Positions 10,710 through 23,212 of a stretch of 64,000 bases of DNA are shown here, one piece after another. A program made the position numbers and the translations under genes. Positions within the stretch are counted from its first letter, which is position 1; each line of letters opens with the position of its first letter. The DNA comes from Conchocele bisecta (taxonomy: Eukaryota > Mollusca > Bivalvia > Lucinida > Thyasiridae). The stretch lies in contig CM055278.1 of assembly GCA_029237695.1 (NCBI GenBank), positions 70,733,188 to 70,797,187 of the forward strand, in the 5' to 3' direction. The notes beneath the pieces were generated by a model. It ran no database searches and was not told the origin of the DNA. It saw nothing but the letters and a program-made list of their open reading frames with translations.

Positions 10710-11175
10710 CTCATAGACACCATACTTGGATAACTTTTTCTCATAGGGATGTACATCAATAACCCCTGACCTATATTTTACCTTCACCTACATTTAACCT
10801 TGAATTACTTGGTTAATGTATATAGTCAAGCTTGTATATGGAATACTCCTGGGCCTACATCAACCATACTTGGACAACTTCATCTCCTAGTGATGTACAT
10901 CAATAATCCTTGACCTATATTTGACCTTAACCTACTTTTATCCTTGAATTACTTAGTTATTTCCCCTTGGTTAAGGTTTTTAGTCAAGCTTGTATATGGA
11001 ATACTCCTGGGCCTACAGCAGCCATACTTGGAAAACTTCATCTCCTAGTGATGTACATCAATAACCCCTGACCTATATCTGTCATTGACCTACATTTAAC
11101 CTTGAATTACTTACTTAATTTCCCTTGGTTAAGTTTTTTAGTCAACCTTGGTTAATGTTTTTATGCAGGCCGCAG
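10710..11175. repeat. Tandem repeat, unit about 165 bp, three units
   Basis: GATGTACATCAATAAYCCYT, GACCTATATTTGACCTTAAC and CTTGTATATGGAATACTCCT recur three times. Confidence 0.85.
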
Positions 11176-11309
11176 CCACCTTGTTTTTCAAGCTATGTGT
11201 ACATCGACAACCCTCGTAGTCGAGCTATGCTGTTCTCCTACAGCTCTTGTTGGCTTCCTTGTTACTTGAGGAGTTGAACTCGGTTATACCCATTACTGAT
11301 CCCATACTT

Positions 11310-13135
11310 TTGGGGAGTTGGGCTCAGTGAATCTGGTGTGGTGAGGAACTGGCATCGGGTCGGGTTATTCTAATTTCGGGGCAGAATATATGGGCCGCGC
11401 CATACGAAAACCGGGCTTAATGACAACGTCATGAAAAGCGGTAAACGACGTCGGCAAAACGACGTTTGCAGCGTCGCTGTAAAAGTTCACATTTTGCCCT
11501 CCCATTTACGTTTACTGGTGTCAGTTAACATTAAGTGTGAACAGAAAACGGAAAATTATAACTTACTGAAACTTTCACTAATATGAGACACAATGCCTTG
11601 CACCTTAGTACACATATTATGACGTCATGACTTGACGTCACGTACTTGTGACGTCACTGAACGTGAATACATGTTTGACGTTATGGCCATGGTGTCGTGA
11701 CAAAATATTATAGCAAGGATACTTGCACGAGTTCCTCGCAGCATCAATGACTTAGAAATGCTTCAGGCGCTGTGCATTGTCGCCTAACTGTCGTTCTTTG
11801 ACAGTGTCACTCTTTTTCGTCGGTTATCCTTATGAATTTAAAATGGTGAACGCATAATTTAACTTGCTACATATCAGCGAAGTATTCGCTTACAATGCAC
11901 CTTGAATCCTAAATAATCTTAAATATGAACAACCTATTGTATGCCAACGATATTACCATCTATTTTCTTGGTAAATGGAGACACTTTTAAACAATTATAT
12001 CCAGTACTTAGCGAATGATATGCCATTTAATGACACTCATTTTATCATAAACTGAGGTTGACACACATCTATATAATGACATATATATCCAGGGTTTGTA
12101 TTGAATTTGGCAAAACAAATGCATCAAAATATCTAATAGATTCAGAATCAGTGATTTCAATGCAGCTCCTTCATTGTGTGTGTATAAGCAATACATAATG
12201 CACAAAACACACAGTGAGGTTGGCGGAGTTTTCGAAAAGTCTTGAAATTAATTGGAAATTTGATGGTCATAAACTTGCTTTTCGCACGATTTGTAGTATC
12301 AAATCATCAGCTTATCACCTGACTGCATAATAATGTATCTCTGAATCAGGCGATGGTAATGCGATCCTCAAGAAAGACACCTGGCAACAATTATAAGGTA
12401 TTACGCTACCAAATCTGCCCGACGTCGTGTTTTGTTACAAAGTTAATGTTATAAGCAGACTACTTCCTACTTTAAAATATGTCGTCGCATACGAAATGTT
12501 AAATAATGTCGCCATTATTCCCCAAAATGATTTCAGACAGCAGCAAACAACAGGGAAACGCCAACACTCTGCCTTATTTGAAAATTATTCATACGGAATT
12601 ACGTTACTTGGGCCGCAATCCAAAACATGACGTTACATTAATAGCAACTGCAATAAACATTATTTTCTTACTTTGTCTTGGCCTAATGGGAAACACTTGG
12701 AAAGGCTACGAGATATCCAAATTTGGCCGACATGCGATAAAAGATGACAAATCTATAGGACTTGTCCGGGTATTTCATCAATACCCCTTGTATACGCCGT
12801 TGATAAAAACGTCGTAATTTCAACGTCAATGATCTATAACGTCATATAAGTTTTTACCACGCGTCATAAAAAATACTTTTAAAATGAAAAATAATTGGGA
12901 TACATTGATCATTTTGGCGGCATATGGCTTTTAAAAGATGTACAATTCAGAATACGCTAAAAAATAAAAACTGAAAATTTTGTCAGTAAGCCCGGTTTTC
13001 GCATGGCGCGGCTCATATATATATATAGATTTTTTTTTTTCAGAAAATATTCCCAATGCTGGTTAAATACGCGGTAAAACCGGTTGGCCTGGCCTTAAAT
13101 GACCTTGGCTATTGATAGGCCGTTAAACACATAGA
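11310..13135 (+). repeat. Family C copy split by a 1.62-kb element
   Basis: C sequence runs to 11391 (GGGTTATTCTAATTTCGGGG, CAGAATATAT) and resumes at 13015 (ATATATATATAGA...) to GGCCGTTAAACACA. Confidence 0.75.
11392..13014. mobile_element. 1.62-kb TIR element inserted in family C
   Basis: The left end GGGCCGCGCCATACGAAAAC, CGGGCTTA matches the reverse of the right end (GAGCCGCGCCATGCGAAAAC, CGGGCTTA). The duplicated target is probably AT-only (ATATAT). An open frame at 12506-12817 (plus) encodes about 100 residues, including IIHTELRYLGRNPKHDVTLI. No transposase motif is seen. Superfamily not recognised. Confidence 0.75.
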
Positions 13136-13149
13136 TATAAATTCAGTAA

Positions 13150-13250
13150 ATATTCAGCCCTGATTCTGGGATTTTTCCACAATGCAGCAGGTTAAATATG
13201 GCCTTAAATGACCTTAGCTGTTGATAGGCCGTTAAACACCAATAAATCAA
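13150..13250 (+). repeat. Family C 3' end
   Basis: CAGCAGGTTAAATATGGCCT...TAGGCCGTTAAACACCAATA. Confidence 0.7.
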
Positions 13251-13497
13251 ATCACATGCTCCCAGCCACGATTGTGGAGTTTTTCTTCAGTTCAACATTA
13301 AGGTCATATTGAGTTGATTTATTGAATCCCAGGAGTTAAATCTGGTCATACCCTTTGATATTTACATCAAAATAAAAATACATAACGCAACAATTGAGGG
13401 ATATGGCGATAGTAAACTCCTTTGCAGAAATATAGCAAATGATAAAACAATGCAAATGCTACCAGTCTATAGCCTAGGCATATGTTGCATAGTAACA

Positions 13498-13972
13498 GTG
13501 AGTGAGTGAGTGAATAGGGTTTAACGTCCGCTTTTCTGACATAGAGGTACAAGCCTCAGGGAGTCTACACGCAGACGGGTCAACGGGGTCGAGTCCCATA
13601 TCCACCTGTCCAAGGGGGGTAAATCCCAACTTCAGAACTCAATATTTACAATCAAAATATATATTCAGTCCTGAAATTAGAACAACCTGATCTGGTGCCA
13701 GGCCCTCGCCACACCAGCATCATTTATCCCATCCCCTAAAAGTAATAGGATTAGCGCTAATCTTACTTTTATATATGGGGCATAGCCCGACTCAACTCTC
13801 ACATACAAGAAAGCCAAAAATGTACATGAGGGCCAAATCCGGTATAGTGGGTTCCGGAAAGTATGAACCCAATCGTTAAGCCAGTTTAGTCGCCTTTTAC
13901 GACAAGCAATGGCTACTGCAGCATTATTCTCAGGATCAGTTGATCCCGCCCCGGTGCCTGCACAGGGCTGCA
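13498..13972 (-). mobile_element. Family K SINE-like element, copy 1
   Basis: Flanked by target duplications TGCATAGTAACAG (13487-13499 and 13970-13982). The GTGA repeat at the left is the element's 3' tail, so it lies on the minus strand. Its body contains a GACCCCGTTGACCCG word and CTTGTCGTAAAAGGCGACTA. Confidence 0.88.
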
Positions 13973-14158
13973 TAGTAACAGAAATGTAAGCGAAGTTATG
14001 CATCAATAACTGCACAAAATCATGCCCAATATGACACAGGGGTCAGCTATCAAAATTTCCGTGCTCTACATGTATAGCATGTACATGCATACATTTGTAC
14101 ATCGTTGCAATCGTCGTTGCGCACAGTTTATAACCGGATTACATTGTGTAGGGCCATT

Positions 14159-14275
14159 ATGGAGCGACGTCTGACGGACGAACAACGTTGGCAAATTATT
14201 GGTCAACTCAACATTTGCCACCTTCAATCTAATGTTGCTCGTCGGTTTAGAGTCTCTCAAATCAATATCCATATC
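14159..14275 (+). pseudogene. Tc1/mariner-type transposase N-terminal fragment
   Basis: MERRLTDEQRWQIIGQLNIC is followed by HLQSNVARRFRVSQINI, the first helix-turn-helix of Tc1/mariner transposases. The frame ends shortly after, and no DDE catalytic domain follows because the downstream DNA is a family C element. A dead fragment. Confidence 0.7.
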
Positions 14276-14289
14276 CCTAAATTATTGTG

Positions 14290-14590
14290 TTATGTATATA
14301 TTCAGCCCTGAAATTAGAATAACCTGAACTGGTGCCAGGTCCACACCAGTAACTTAGCCCTTTCCCCTAAAAGTAATACCGGTAGGATTACTCTTGTAAG
14401 GGGTATAACCAGATTCAACTCTCACATACAAGCCAAAAACGTATGAGGGAATAATTCTTGTAATAATGCCTTTACGAGACAAAACACAAAGTAATTCATG
14501 TAACTATGTACAAAATGAGGGCCAAAAGGAGGAATCCCGATCGTTAAACCACCCATCACATGCTCACAACCGACCACCACAAGTGAGGTC
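14290..14590 (-). repeat. Family C, truncated
   Basis: TTCAGCCCTGAAATTAGAAT through GATCGTTAAACCACCCATCA. Confidence 0.75.
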
Positions 14591-14689
14591 ATATACAGAT
14601 GAGAATGCAATTCAGCACTGACTGTTCTGATCTGGTGCCAGGCACCTTTTACTAAACGGGATCATTTGGTATCGGGTGTGAACCCCAGT

Positions 14690-15035
14690 AAGATTCACCA
14701 TTAAATGAATGTACAACCCTTTCAACACTATAGCAGTGTTTGCAAACAGTGCAGATCCAAATGAGCCGGCTCGGGATCATAGTTATTTAGTAATGCATAT
14801 GTGCAATATGAAGATATTAGCTGAAGGCAAACAGAAATTATACTTGATTTGGGAAACTTGTACAAAAACTTTCAAATAAATAAACAGACAGACGGATGTA
14901 TGTACGATCAGTAGCGACAGTAATTGTATTAATGTGGAATGATGTACAGTTACCAAGTAATGCATGTGTGCAATATGAAGATATTAACTGAAGGCAAACG
15001 GAAATTATAGGTGATTTGAGAAACTTACAAAAAAA
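14690..15035. repeat. Family J fragment and a two-copy repeat
   Basis: J words at 14715-14775. GCAATATGAAGATATTARCT occurs at 14802 and 14970, each followed by GAAGGCAAACRGAAATTATA. Confidence 0.65.
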
Positions 15036-15039
15036 ACAT

Positions 15040-15474
15040 TAAAAAAAATAAACTGACAGACGGGGTGAAACCTATAGTGGCAGGGCTCCAACAAGAAAGA
15101 CAACAAATAAACTGACAGACGGGGCGAAACCTATAGCGGCAGGGCTCCAACAAGAAAGACAAACAATAAACTGACAGACGGGGCGAAACCTATAGCGGCA
15201 GGGCTCCAACAAGAAAGACAACAAATAAACTGACAGACGGGGCGAAACCTATAGTGGCAGGGCTCCAACAAGAAAGACAAAAAATAAACTGACAGACGGG
15301 GTGAAACCTATAGTGGCAGGGCTCCAACAAGAAAGACAAAAAATAAACTGACAGACGGGGTGAAACCTATAGCGGCAGGGCTCCAACAAGAAAGACAAAA
15401 AATAAACTGACAGACGGGGTGAAACCTATAGCGGCAGGGCTCCAACAAGAAAGACAAAAAATAAACTGCACTTG
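15040..15474. repeat. 59-60-bp tandem repeat, about seven units
   Basis: The unit runs AAACTGACAGACGGGGYGAA, then ACCTATAGYGGCAGGGCTCC, then AACAAGAAAGACAAAAAAT. Units differ mainly at Y positions and in the A-rich join, so the array is young. Confidence 0.95.
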
Positions 15475-15539
15475 AGGGTCATACCAGGGATTCCGGTTAA
15501 ATGTATCATTCGCATGCTCCCAACCAGCCGCTCACTCTG

Positions 15540-16082
15540 AAGAGTTTATTTTGTTTTTGTTTATTGGTGTTTAACGGCCTATCAACAGCTATGGTCATTT
15601 AAGGCCTAGCCAACAGGTTCAATCCCGTGTTTAACCTGCTGCACTCCAAGAGACAAACACAAGCCATTGCTATTTCCAATGAGTTTATTATGCACTGTAT
15701 GTGTAGAAAAGCTTTCATGAATATATATACAATGTTCAGACATGTCGCACAATGTTTAGACGTGTACACACAATGCTTTGAATACACGGCACAACCCTGT
15801 AGTCGCAAAATAAAACATGAGAAATGTGGCCTATCAAACAACACACCTAGACATGTAAAACATGGAAATTCCCCCGTGGCATACTGGACTCTTACAAACT
15901 TGTTAACAAAAAATGTACACAGACGTACAGAACCTAGAGAGCAACGCAATATGCCCCCCTTGATATAGCATAGGGGGCATAAAAAAGCATGTTTTTCTCT
16001 AGTAATTAACTTTGCGTGCTAGCGATGAAATAATGGCCGCTTGTTTTCTTATTTCTCTCTAAATATACTGAAACAATTGTAA
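15540..16082. other. Family C 3' end then no gene seen
   Basis: C tail at 15552-15645. The rest has no splice-bounded frame. GGCATACTGGACTCT (15877) recurs at 62214 with nearby bases. Confidence 0.45.
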
Positions 16083-16277
16083 GCCTTACACCACTACCTT
16101 ATTTTTTGTCGTCTGCTGTTTATTTTCTACTTTCCAGTTTTATCATCAAAAACATGCTTTGACAGCACTTTAGAATATTTTACGACATGCTTCGACAGCC
16201 TGTTTTTATTGAGAAATAACGCAAGATATAAAAGCAACAGCAGACGACAATTGTTGTGAGTAGCGGTCTAAGGGTTA
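16083..16277. repeat. Family B foldback, copy 2
   Basis: GTCGTCTGCTGTTTATTTTC and ACAGCAGACGACAATTGTTG at the ends; ends GTCTAAGGGTTAA. Confidence 0.8.
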
Positions 16278-16490
16278 AAAACGCAACAAGGAGGTAGACA
16301 TATTATTGGACACCCGTATATTATTCTCCATGTAGCCGCATCAGTTTGGTGTATCAATTCCGGTTTATTTTTTATAGATAATGAATTGCTATTTATCCTC
16401 GTAATAAAGTATTTTACAAAACTGTGACGGGTGAATAAATCACACGTTTTAACTTTTTACCTCATTGTTGCGTTTTTAAATCGTTGCAGT
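16277..16490. repeat. Family O foldback, copy 1
   Basis: AAACGCAACAAGGAGGTAGA (16279) is inverted as TTTACCTCATTGTTGCGTTT (16456). Copy 2 is at 44066. Confidence 0.7.
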
Positions 16491-16704
16491 ATATGTCTGG
16501 AGTTACATTAGAATCGAGTCATCGGACTCCCATTCTTTTAAATGAAATTCCAAGACATATTCATGATATTTACCGGGAGGAATAAAAGGATTGTTTACTA
16601 TTTGTTTAACTATTTATAGCCCACAAGTTTCCCAGCTGGCAGATGTTAATTACGATCATAATTTATTTGTCGGCACTGTGTGCAAATATTTCTTAATGTG
16701 CATG

Positions 16705-16805
16705 ACGGGTGTTTCCTTGTTGGAATGGCGAACAGTGCAGATTCTGATCTACACTGGTCACAAAACCCATAAACCCCATTTCTCCAGTCACAGGAACATA
16801 TATTT
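16705..16805. repeat. Family A right half
   Basis: ACCCATAAACCCCATTTCTC then CAGTCACAGGAACA. Confidence 0.6.
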
Positions 16806-16835
16806 TCTGCCAAATATTTACATAAAAAATATATA

Positions 16836-17540
16836 TACTCCACCCTGAAATTAGAATAACCTGACCTGGTGCCAGGTCCATACCACACCAAAGCCACTTG
16901 GCCCCCTAAAAGTAATAGGATTACGAATAATCATATTACTCATATAAGGGGTATAACCAGATTTAAGTCTCACAAACATGAAAGCCAAAGACGTACATGA
17001 GGGTCAAAACAGGTCTCCGGTCGGGACTCGGGTAAGGATGTTTGTTTGTTAGGGTTTAAAGCCTATCAACAAAACAGTTAAGGTCATTTAAGGCCGGCCG
17101 AGTCAATGGGTTTAGTACAAAATCCCAAAAATTACCTGTACATGTTTGGGGGGAAAATCCCAAAATCAGAACTGAATATTTACAATACAAAAAAAATATA
17201 TATTTGGCCCCGAAATCGGAATAATCCTGATCTCATGCCAGGTCCTCACCACACCAGAATCACTTGGGGGGCCCCCTCCCGAAAGCAGTAGGATCAGTAA
17301 TAATCTTACTATTTTTATAATGGGCAATAACCCAATTAAACTCCCAGGCAACAAAAGAGCCAAAGATAAAAACATACCGGAGGGCCAAACCAGGCAAATC
17401 GTGATTCCTATAAGGAGGACCCTATATCGTTAATTTACGCCTTCACGTTCGCCCGAACAACCGGTAAGGATGAATCCCGATAGTTAAATTACCCATTGCA
17501 TGTTCCCACCTGCCACCATATTTGTATACTAAAGTTGGAT
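16836..17540 (-). repeat. Two adjacent family C copies
   Basis: The first is 16836-17037 (5' half). The second, from TTTGTTTGTTAGGGTTTAAA (17040) to about 17520, is a diverged subfamily with GGTTTAGTACAAAATCCC. Confidence 0.75.
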
Positions 17541-17755
17541 AATTTCCATTAAATACATACCATAAAAACTTTATCCCATATAAAACAAACGACCAACTGT
17601 TCCCTGCACAATGTGAATCAATAAAACATCAGCATTTCTTTCCAAACGGGCAAGTAAAACGTATTGCAGTAAAACGATGCAACAATTCCAGCGACACAAC
17701 TACAAATTAAATATGGTAAATTAGTAAATACACGTATACAATGAAACCTGTACTT

Positions 17756-18172
17756 ATTCACTGTACTGTGTAGGTGCGTTTGTGATGGTTGGCAACCATT
17801 ATAGGAATGAATACTTTTTGTGGAATTTATCGGGGTATAAACTTGGGAAAAGTCGCGGGAATACTGGACGAAGGCCGGAAAGCCTCGTCCAGTATTCCCC
17901 CGATAAATTCCACAAAAAGGCCATTCATTCCTTATAATTCCAGCATTTGAAATAAATTCATCAAGAAATGTGTTTACTTTCCGTTTTCTTAAGAATTATT
18001 TTAACTGCGCCTCACGGTTACGGAAAGTAGTTTGGCGTGTGAGTTTACTGGGATATAAATTTTGGACAGAGACTTGCTACGGGCCAATCAAATGTTAGGG
18101 AATTGTGTAAATATTTTTGTGCTGGAATTATTGTACTGTGTAGGTGAGTTTGTGATGGTTGGCAACCATTAA
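17756..18172. repeat. Foldback flanked by a 40-bp direct repeat
   Basis: CTGTACTGTGTAGGTGMGTT then TGTGATGGTTGGCAACCATT at 17760 and 18133. Inside, GGAATGAATACTTTTTGTGG and TTTATCGGGG pair with 17890-17935. Confidence 0.7.
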
Positions 18173-18381
18173 CCCTTAGAATGCGGGGAAACAAAAATGG
18201 TCATCTGCTATTGTTTCAGATTTTGTCTTCTTTCTCAATAAAAACATGGTTAGTGACAGCACTTTAGAATCATTTCCATTAAAAATGATTCTAAAGTGCT
18301 GTCAAACCATGATGTTGATGAGAAATATGGAAAATAGAACAAAAACAGCAGACGACAAAATTTAATTCAGTGTAAGGGTTA
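18171..18381. repeat. Family B foldback, copy 3
   Basis: AACCCTTAGAATGCGG to GTGTAAGGGTTAA. The hairpin centres on TTTCCATTAAAAATGATTCT. Confidence 0.85.
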
Positions 18382-18483
18382 AATGGCGGGAATCGCATCA
18401 ATGGCAGAAATGAATGTTGTCAAAATTGAGGCACATCAATTGATTGATTAATTGGGGTTTCACGTTCAACCAACATGCAATTT

Positions 18484-18577
18484 CACATACAAATCAAATG
18501 GCAATTTGATGATAGCCTCCATTTTTATATGGCCAATATGGAGGCTATCATCAAATTGCCATTTGATTTGTAAATAC
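18484..18577. repeat. Long hairpin
   Basis: ACAAATCAAATGGCAATTTG and ATGATAGCCTCCAT are mirrored exactly at 18538-18573. Confidence 0.8.
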
Positions 18578-18716
18578 ATTAAGTAACAAGCTATTATCAG
18601 TATGTGTGGTCACAGGTTGAAGTAACTAAGTGAAAACAAATAAGTTAAAGAATTTTTTACTCCCTGTTATAACACATTAAAGTATGTTTTTTCACTTATT
18701 GATACTTTTATGTTAT

Positions 18717-18830
18717 AGTTTGTTTGTTTGTTTGTTGGGATTTAACGGCCTATCAACAGCTAAGGTCATTTAAGGCCGGGTCAATGGGTTTAGTACTAAA
18801 TCCCATATATTACCTGTACAAGTACATGTA
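18717..18830 (-). repeat. Family C 3' end
   Basis: GTTTGTTTGTTGGGATTTAA then CGGCCTATCAACAGCTAAGG. Confidence 0.7.
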
Positions 18831-19091
18831 CAAATTATAGACCTTGGTCCGTAACTTCAACCTGTGGGTGTGGTTTCGCAGAATAACCCTAAAAACAAAG
18901 TTTGCAAGAACATATTTTGAAAACTGATGCACTCTATGAGACGTCCGGCTGCAAAAAGGAACCTTACGTTTGTGACCAGCATATTCCCAGATCAGCAACA
19001 CATCCGCGCAGTCTGATCACGGCCTATGCAGTTCACCATTCAGCCACTGATGTCACTTACCAACACTATAAAACCGATATGTTGATGATAT

Positions 19092-19332
19092 GTTTACCCT
19101 TTCAACACCACAGACCTGTATAGTGGTATTGGCAAACAGTGTAGATCAAGATGAGCCGGCTCGTGACAAGCCGTCTCATCAGGATCTGCACGTTTTGCAA
19201 AGTAATTTACTTTATTTTTTTAACGAAAACATCCCTTTTTCATAAATGGACTAGTCTGAAAATCATTTTGTGACGATTGGGTTGGTTGCAAAATGAACAA
19301 ATCAAAATCAATTGCAGGGGTGAAAGGGTTAA
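19092..19332. repeat. Family J element
   Basis: ACCCTTTCAACACCACAGAC to GGGGTGAAAGGGTTAA. Contains GAGCCGGCTCGTGACAAGCC. Other copies at 49371, 61992 (inverted), 127 and 14715. Confidence 0.8.
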
Positions 19333-20070
19333 CATGGTTAATGTGCAAGCGGATAAATATCTACTATTGTTGCAAACATTGCAAGGTCCGTTTTGCCAAT
19401 GAATGGCCCAATGCTATAAACTTGCCATTTTAGTTTATTACAGTTGTAATATAACACGGTAAGCGACAGTAATGTATTACAAAATGGCCATTTTTTTAAA
19501 GCTTCATACACGTAACGCTGGCAACACAACACAATTTTCGGCCATAGAAAATTAATCCGTAGACACTGATTTTCAATAAAAACTTCCTGCACTGAAAGAC
19601 TGTGTCCTGATCCAATGCCAGACACCCTTGCTACACACAGATGTGGACACCAGTAAGATTCAACATTCAAATAAAATAAGGATGGATTGATCATTAAGAT
19701 ACACATACCCGTTTTAACGGCCTATCAACAGCTATGGTCGTTTAAGGCCGGGCAAACAGGTTCGATCCTATTTTAACCTGCTGCATTTGGGTTGTTTTTA
19801 AAAATCCCAATAATTTCTATACATTTTTGCAAAATATAGATTTGTACAAGTAATTTATGTTGGGGATGAGAATCTGCAAATTAATTTTCCCGGGCCTTGT
19901 CTACATGAATTACAGTCTGATCATATCCTACATGTCTATATAAAACCACCCTAAAGTACATTCCCATTAAAATGACACAGTTAAATATGATGCAACATTA
20001 TCAGGTCAAAAATTCCTATAATATTTCTCTTAAAATAAGTTTAATCATTTCAAATCTAGTGGCCATACAT
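19333..20070. other. No gene seen; family C 3' end at 19705-19815
   Basis: No splice-bounded frame convinced me. C tail words GTTTTAACGGCCTATCAACA at 19711. Confidence 0.45.
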
Positions 20071-20543
20071 GAGTGAGTGAGTGAGTGAATAGGGTTTAAC
20101 GTCCGCTTTTCTGACATAGAGGTACAAGCCTCAGGGAGTCTACACGCAGACGGGTCAACGGGGTCGAGTCCCATATCCACCTGTCCAAGGGGGGTAAATC
20201 CCAACTTCAGAACTCAATATTTACAATCAAAATATATATTCAGTCCTGAAATTAGAACAACCTGATCTGGTGCCAGGCCCTCGCCACACCAGCATCATTT
20301 ATCCCATCCCCTAAAAGTAATAGGATTAGCGCTAATCTTACTTTTATATATGGGGCATAGCCCGACTCAACTCTCACATACAAGAAAGCCAAAAATGTAC
20401 ATGAGGGCCAAATCCGGTATAGTGGGTTCCGGAAAGTATGAACCCAATCGTTAAGCCAGTTTAGTCGCCTTTTACGACAAGCAATGGCTACTGCAGCACT
20501 ATTCTCAGGATCAGTTGATCCCGCCCCGGTGCCTGCACGGGGC
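20071..20543 (-). mobile_element. Family K SINE-like element, copy 2
   Basis: Target duplications GGCCATACATGA (20061-20072 and 20544-20555). Almost identical to copies 1, 3 and 4. Confidence 0.9.
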
Positions 20544-20560
20544 GGCCATACATGAAGTTC

Positions 20561-20867
20561 AGTAGCCTATGTCATCAACATTGCAAAGTATACTTTACTA
20601 GCAAAGTATACTTTGAGGGAGTAATCATTTATTTTTCCTGAAATGCATTATTTCATATAGAACTAACAAATGCATATATTTCATGATTAAAAGTATGCAG
20701 AATTATTATACTAAATTTATTACATTATCACAGCCAAAATGGCTGTGATAATGTAATAAATTCAGTATAATAAAAATTAATAAATTTATCATAAAATTGA
20801 AAATCTCTCCCTCAAAGTATACTTTGCTACTAAAGTATACTTTGCAATGTTGGTGAAATAGGCTACT
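20561..20867. repeat. Family D element, copy 1
   Basis: GTAGCCTATGTCATCAACAT, two AAAGTATACTTT-type words at each end, and a central hairpin ATTATCACAGCCAAAATGGC. Confidence 0.88.
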
Positions 20868-21259
20868 GGTAAACACTATCCTACGGGCCGTCTCAGTAGG
20901 ATCTGCAGACTTTTAAATATTTTCTCCCAGATTTTTTAAAATAGATCCTTTTTCTGATAAATGTAATACTCCAAAATATATCATGCGAGTATGCATGTCA
21001 AATATTTAGTGGCGAGAGTATGAATATTAAAAATGTCATTTTTTTGCTGTGAGGGCGGTTTTACTGGACATGCTAACGTACACATTCTTGTACATGTATA
21101 ATATCTGATGCTTCGCTACAAAAAATATTGCACATTTTTCCATTTTGGTATCTTGTAAATTAACACTAGTAACGCTTTGTAAACACTAAAAAGACTATGA
21201 CATCGTCATCATGTGTACATCAGACAAAAAAGCAGGGTATTCGTAATAGACCTTTGATT

Positions 21260-22135
21260 GACTGTTTGTTTGTTGCAGTTTAACAGCCTATCAACAGATA
21301 AGGTAATTTAAGGCCGGGTCAATGGGTTTAGAACAAAATCCCATTACTGTACAAATAGGGGGGAAATCCCAAAATCAGAACTGAATATTTACAATAAAAA
21401 AAATATATATTCAGCCCTGAAATCAGAGTGAGTGAGTGAATAGGGTTTAACGTCCGCTTTTCTGACATAGAGGTACAAGCCTCAGGGAGTCTACACGCAG
21501 ACGGGTCAACGGGGTCGAGTCCCATATCCACCTGTCCAAGGGGGGTAAATCCCAACTTCAGAACTCAATATTTACAATCAAAATATATATTCAGTCCTGA
21601 AATTAGAACAACCTGATCTGGTGCCAGGCCCTCGCCACACCAGCATCATTTATCCCATCCCCTAAAAGTAATAGGATTAGCGCTAATCTTACTTTTATAT
21701 ATGGGGCATAGCCCGACTCAACTCTCACATACAAGAAAGCCAAAAATGTACATGAGGGCCAAATCCGGTATAGTGGGTTCCGGAAAGTATGAACCCAATC
21801 GTTAAGCCAGTTTAGTCGCCTTTTACGACAAGCAATGGCTACTGCAGCACTATTCTCAGGATCAGTTGATCCCGCCCCGGTGCCCTGAAATCAGAATAAT
21901 CCTGATCTGATGCCAGGTCATCGCCACACCAGAATCACTTGGCCCTCTCCCAAAAGCAGTAGGATCAGTAATGGTCTTACTACTTTTATAATGGGCAATA
22001 ACCCAATTCAACTCCCAGGTAACAAAAATAATAAAAACGTACCTGAGGGCCAAACCAGGCAAATAGTGATTCCTATAAAGAGGAATCCACACCGTTCATT
22101 TACGCAGTCACATTCGCCTGACCAACCATCGAATG
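21260..22135 (-). repeat. Family C copy carrying a K insertion
   Basis: C sequence 21260-21425 continues at 21885-22110; K copy 3 lies between. Subfamily as at 17040. Confidence 0.8.
21426..21884 (-). mobile_element. Family K SINE-like element, copy 3, inside family C
   Basis: Target duplication CCCTGAAATCAG on both sides (21415-21426, 21884-21895). Copy 4 sits at the corresponding site of another C. Confidence 0.9.
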
Positions 22136-22184
22136 CGGTCGGACGTGGGTTGTATGCAAAACAAAGCACCATCCCCTAGACATA

Positions 22185-22345
22185 GTGGCCAAATATTATC
22201 AAAATCGGTGAAGCGGTTCATGAGTTATTGAAAAATGAAAAGTGTTACTAGCGTACGTACGAACGTATGTACATGGACTAGTACGACTAACTATATCCGC
22301 TCTTGCCCGGCGAGGGGATAAAAATATGGATGATGACATAAGTAC
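22185..22345. repeat. Family L fragment
   Basis: ATTATCAAAATCGGTGAAGC then GGTTCATGAGTTATTGAAAA, as at 61580-61625. Confidence 0.6.
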
Positions 22346-22489
22346 TGGTACATGAAGTTTCAAGCCAATCCGACTTACGGAAACACTTCTCACAAATAAA
22401 AGATGATTTTCATCCACTGGTGTATATAGAGGAGCCCGGTATAGTGGCAGTATATCTGTATAATAGGTGATCACAGTACTGCATAGCAG

Positions 22490-22900
22490 ATCACTGAATT
22501 GTATACAGTAGTGTCTGTGTTTTTGTTCCTAGTTTACACGTGGCGTTTTGGTTTGACCCATGTTTGCGCTACATTTGCCAGAAAACGAGTCCTGGTTTCT
22601 GTGAAAGGTTATCCGTTTTTGTATCACTGTGATGTGCAGTTTCTAGAAAGCCCGTTTTCAGTTTTTGTTTCAATGCGCATGCGAAGAAATGCTACCTCAT
22701 GAAAAAAAAACGGCATTTTCATTGGATAACAAAACCAGAAAACTGAACAAGGTTTTAACTCAGCACCGGGACATGCGTTTACAGACATTTGCAAACGAGA
22801 ACACAGGGATTTGATTAGCTAATAGAAATACAGGAAACGAGCGTTTGGACCACATTTGGCCAATGGAAACACAAAAATACAAACGCTACTGTAATAGGTG
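22490..22900. repeat. Imperfect inverted repeat, about 400 bp
   Basis: GTAGTGTCTGTGTTTTTGTT (22507) against GGAAACACAAAAATACAAAC, GCTACT (22864). Arms are diverged. Confidence 0.5.
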
Positions 22901-22991
22901 ATTGCAATACCTGTATGTGCGATGTTGTAATTATATGGTGTATAAGTATATAGGAACAGCAAGATAATGGCATGAGATCTACAATACTAAA

Positions 22992-23212
22992 TGTGACTGT
23001 GACTGGAGAAATGGGGCTTATGGGATTTGTGACAAGTGTAGCTCCTGATCAAATAGCACACTCTTTTATTTTGATAACGATCTATGTTCCTTCTGGGTTT
23101 CATTGATGGAATGACGAGCCGTGCAGATCCTGATCAGACTGTGCGGATGCACAGGCTGATCTGTATCTACGTCGCAAAACCCATAAGCCCCATTTCACCG
23201 GTCACAGCCACA
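22992..23212. repeat. Family A foldback, copy 1
   Basis: TGTGACTGTGACTGGAGAAA to CATTTCACCGGTCACAGCCA. The interior contains CTGATCAGACTGTGCGGATG. Confidence 0.85.
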
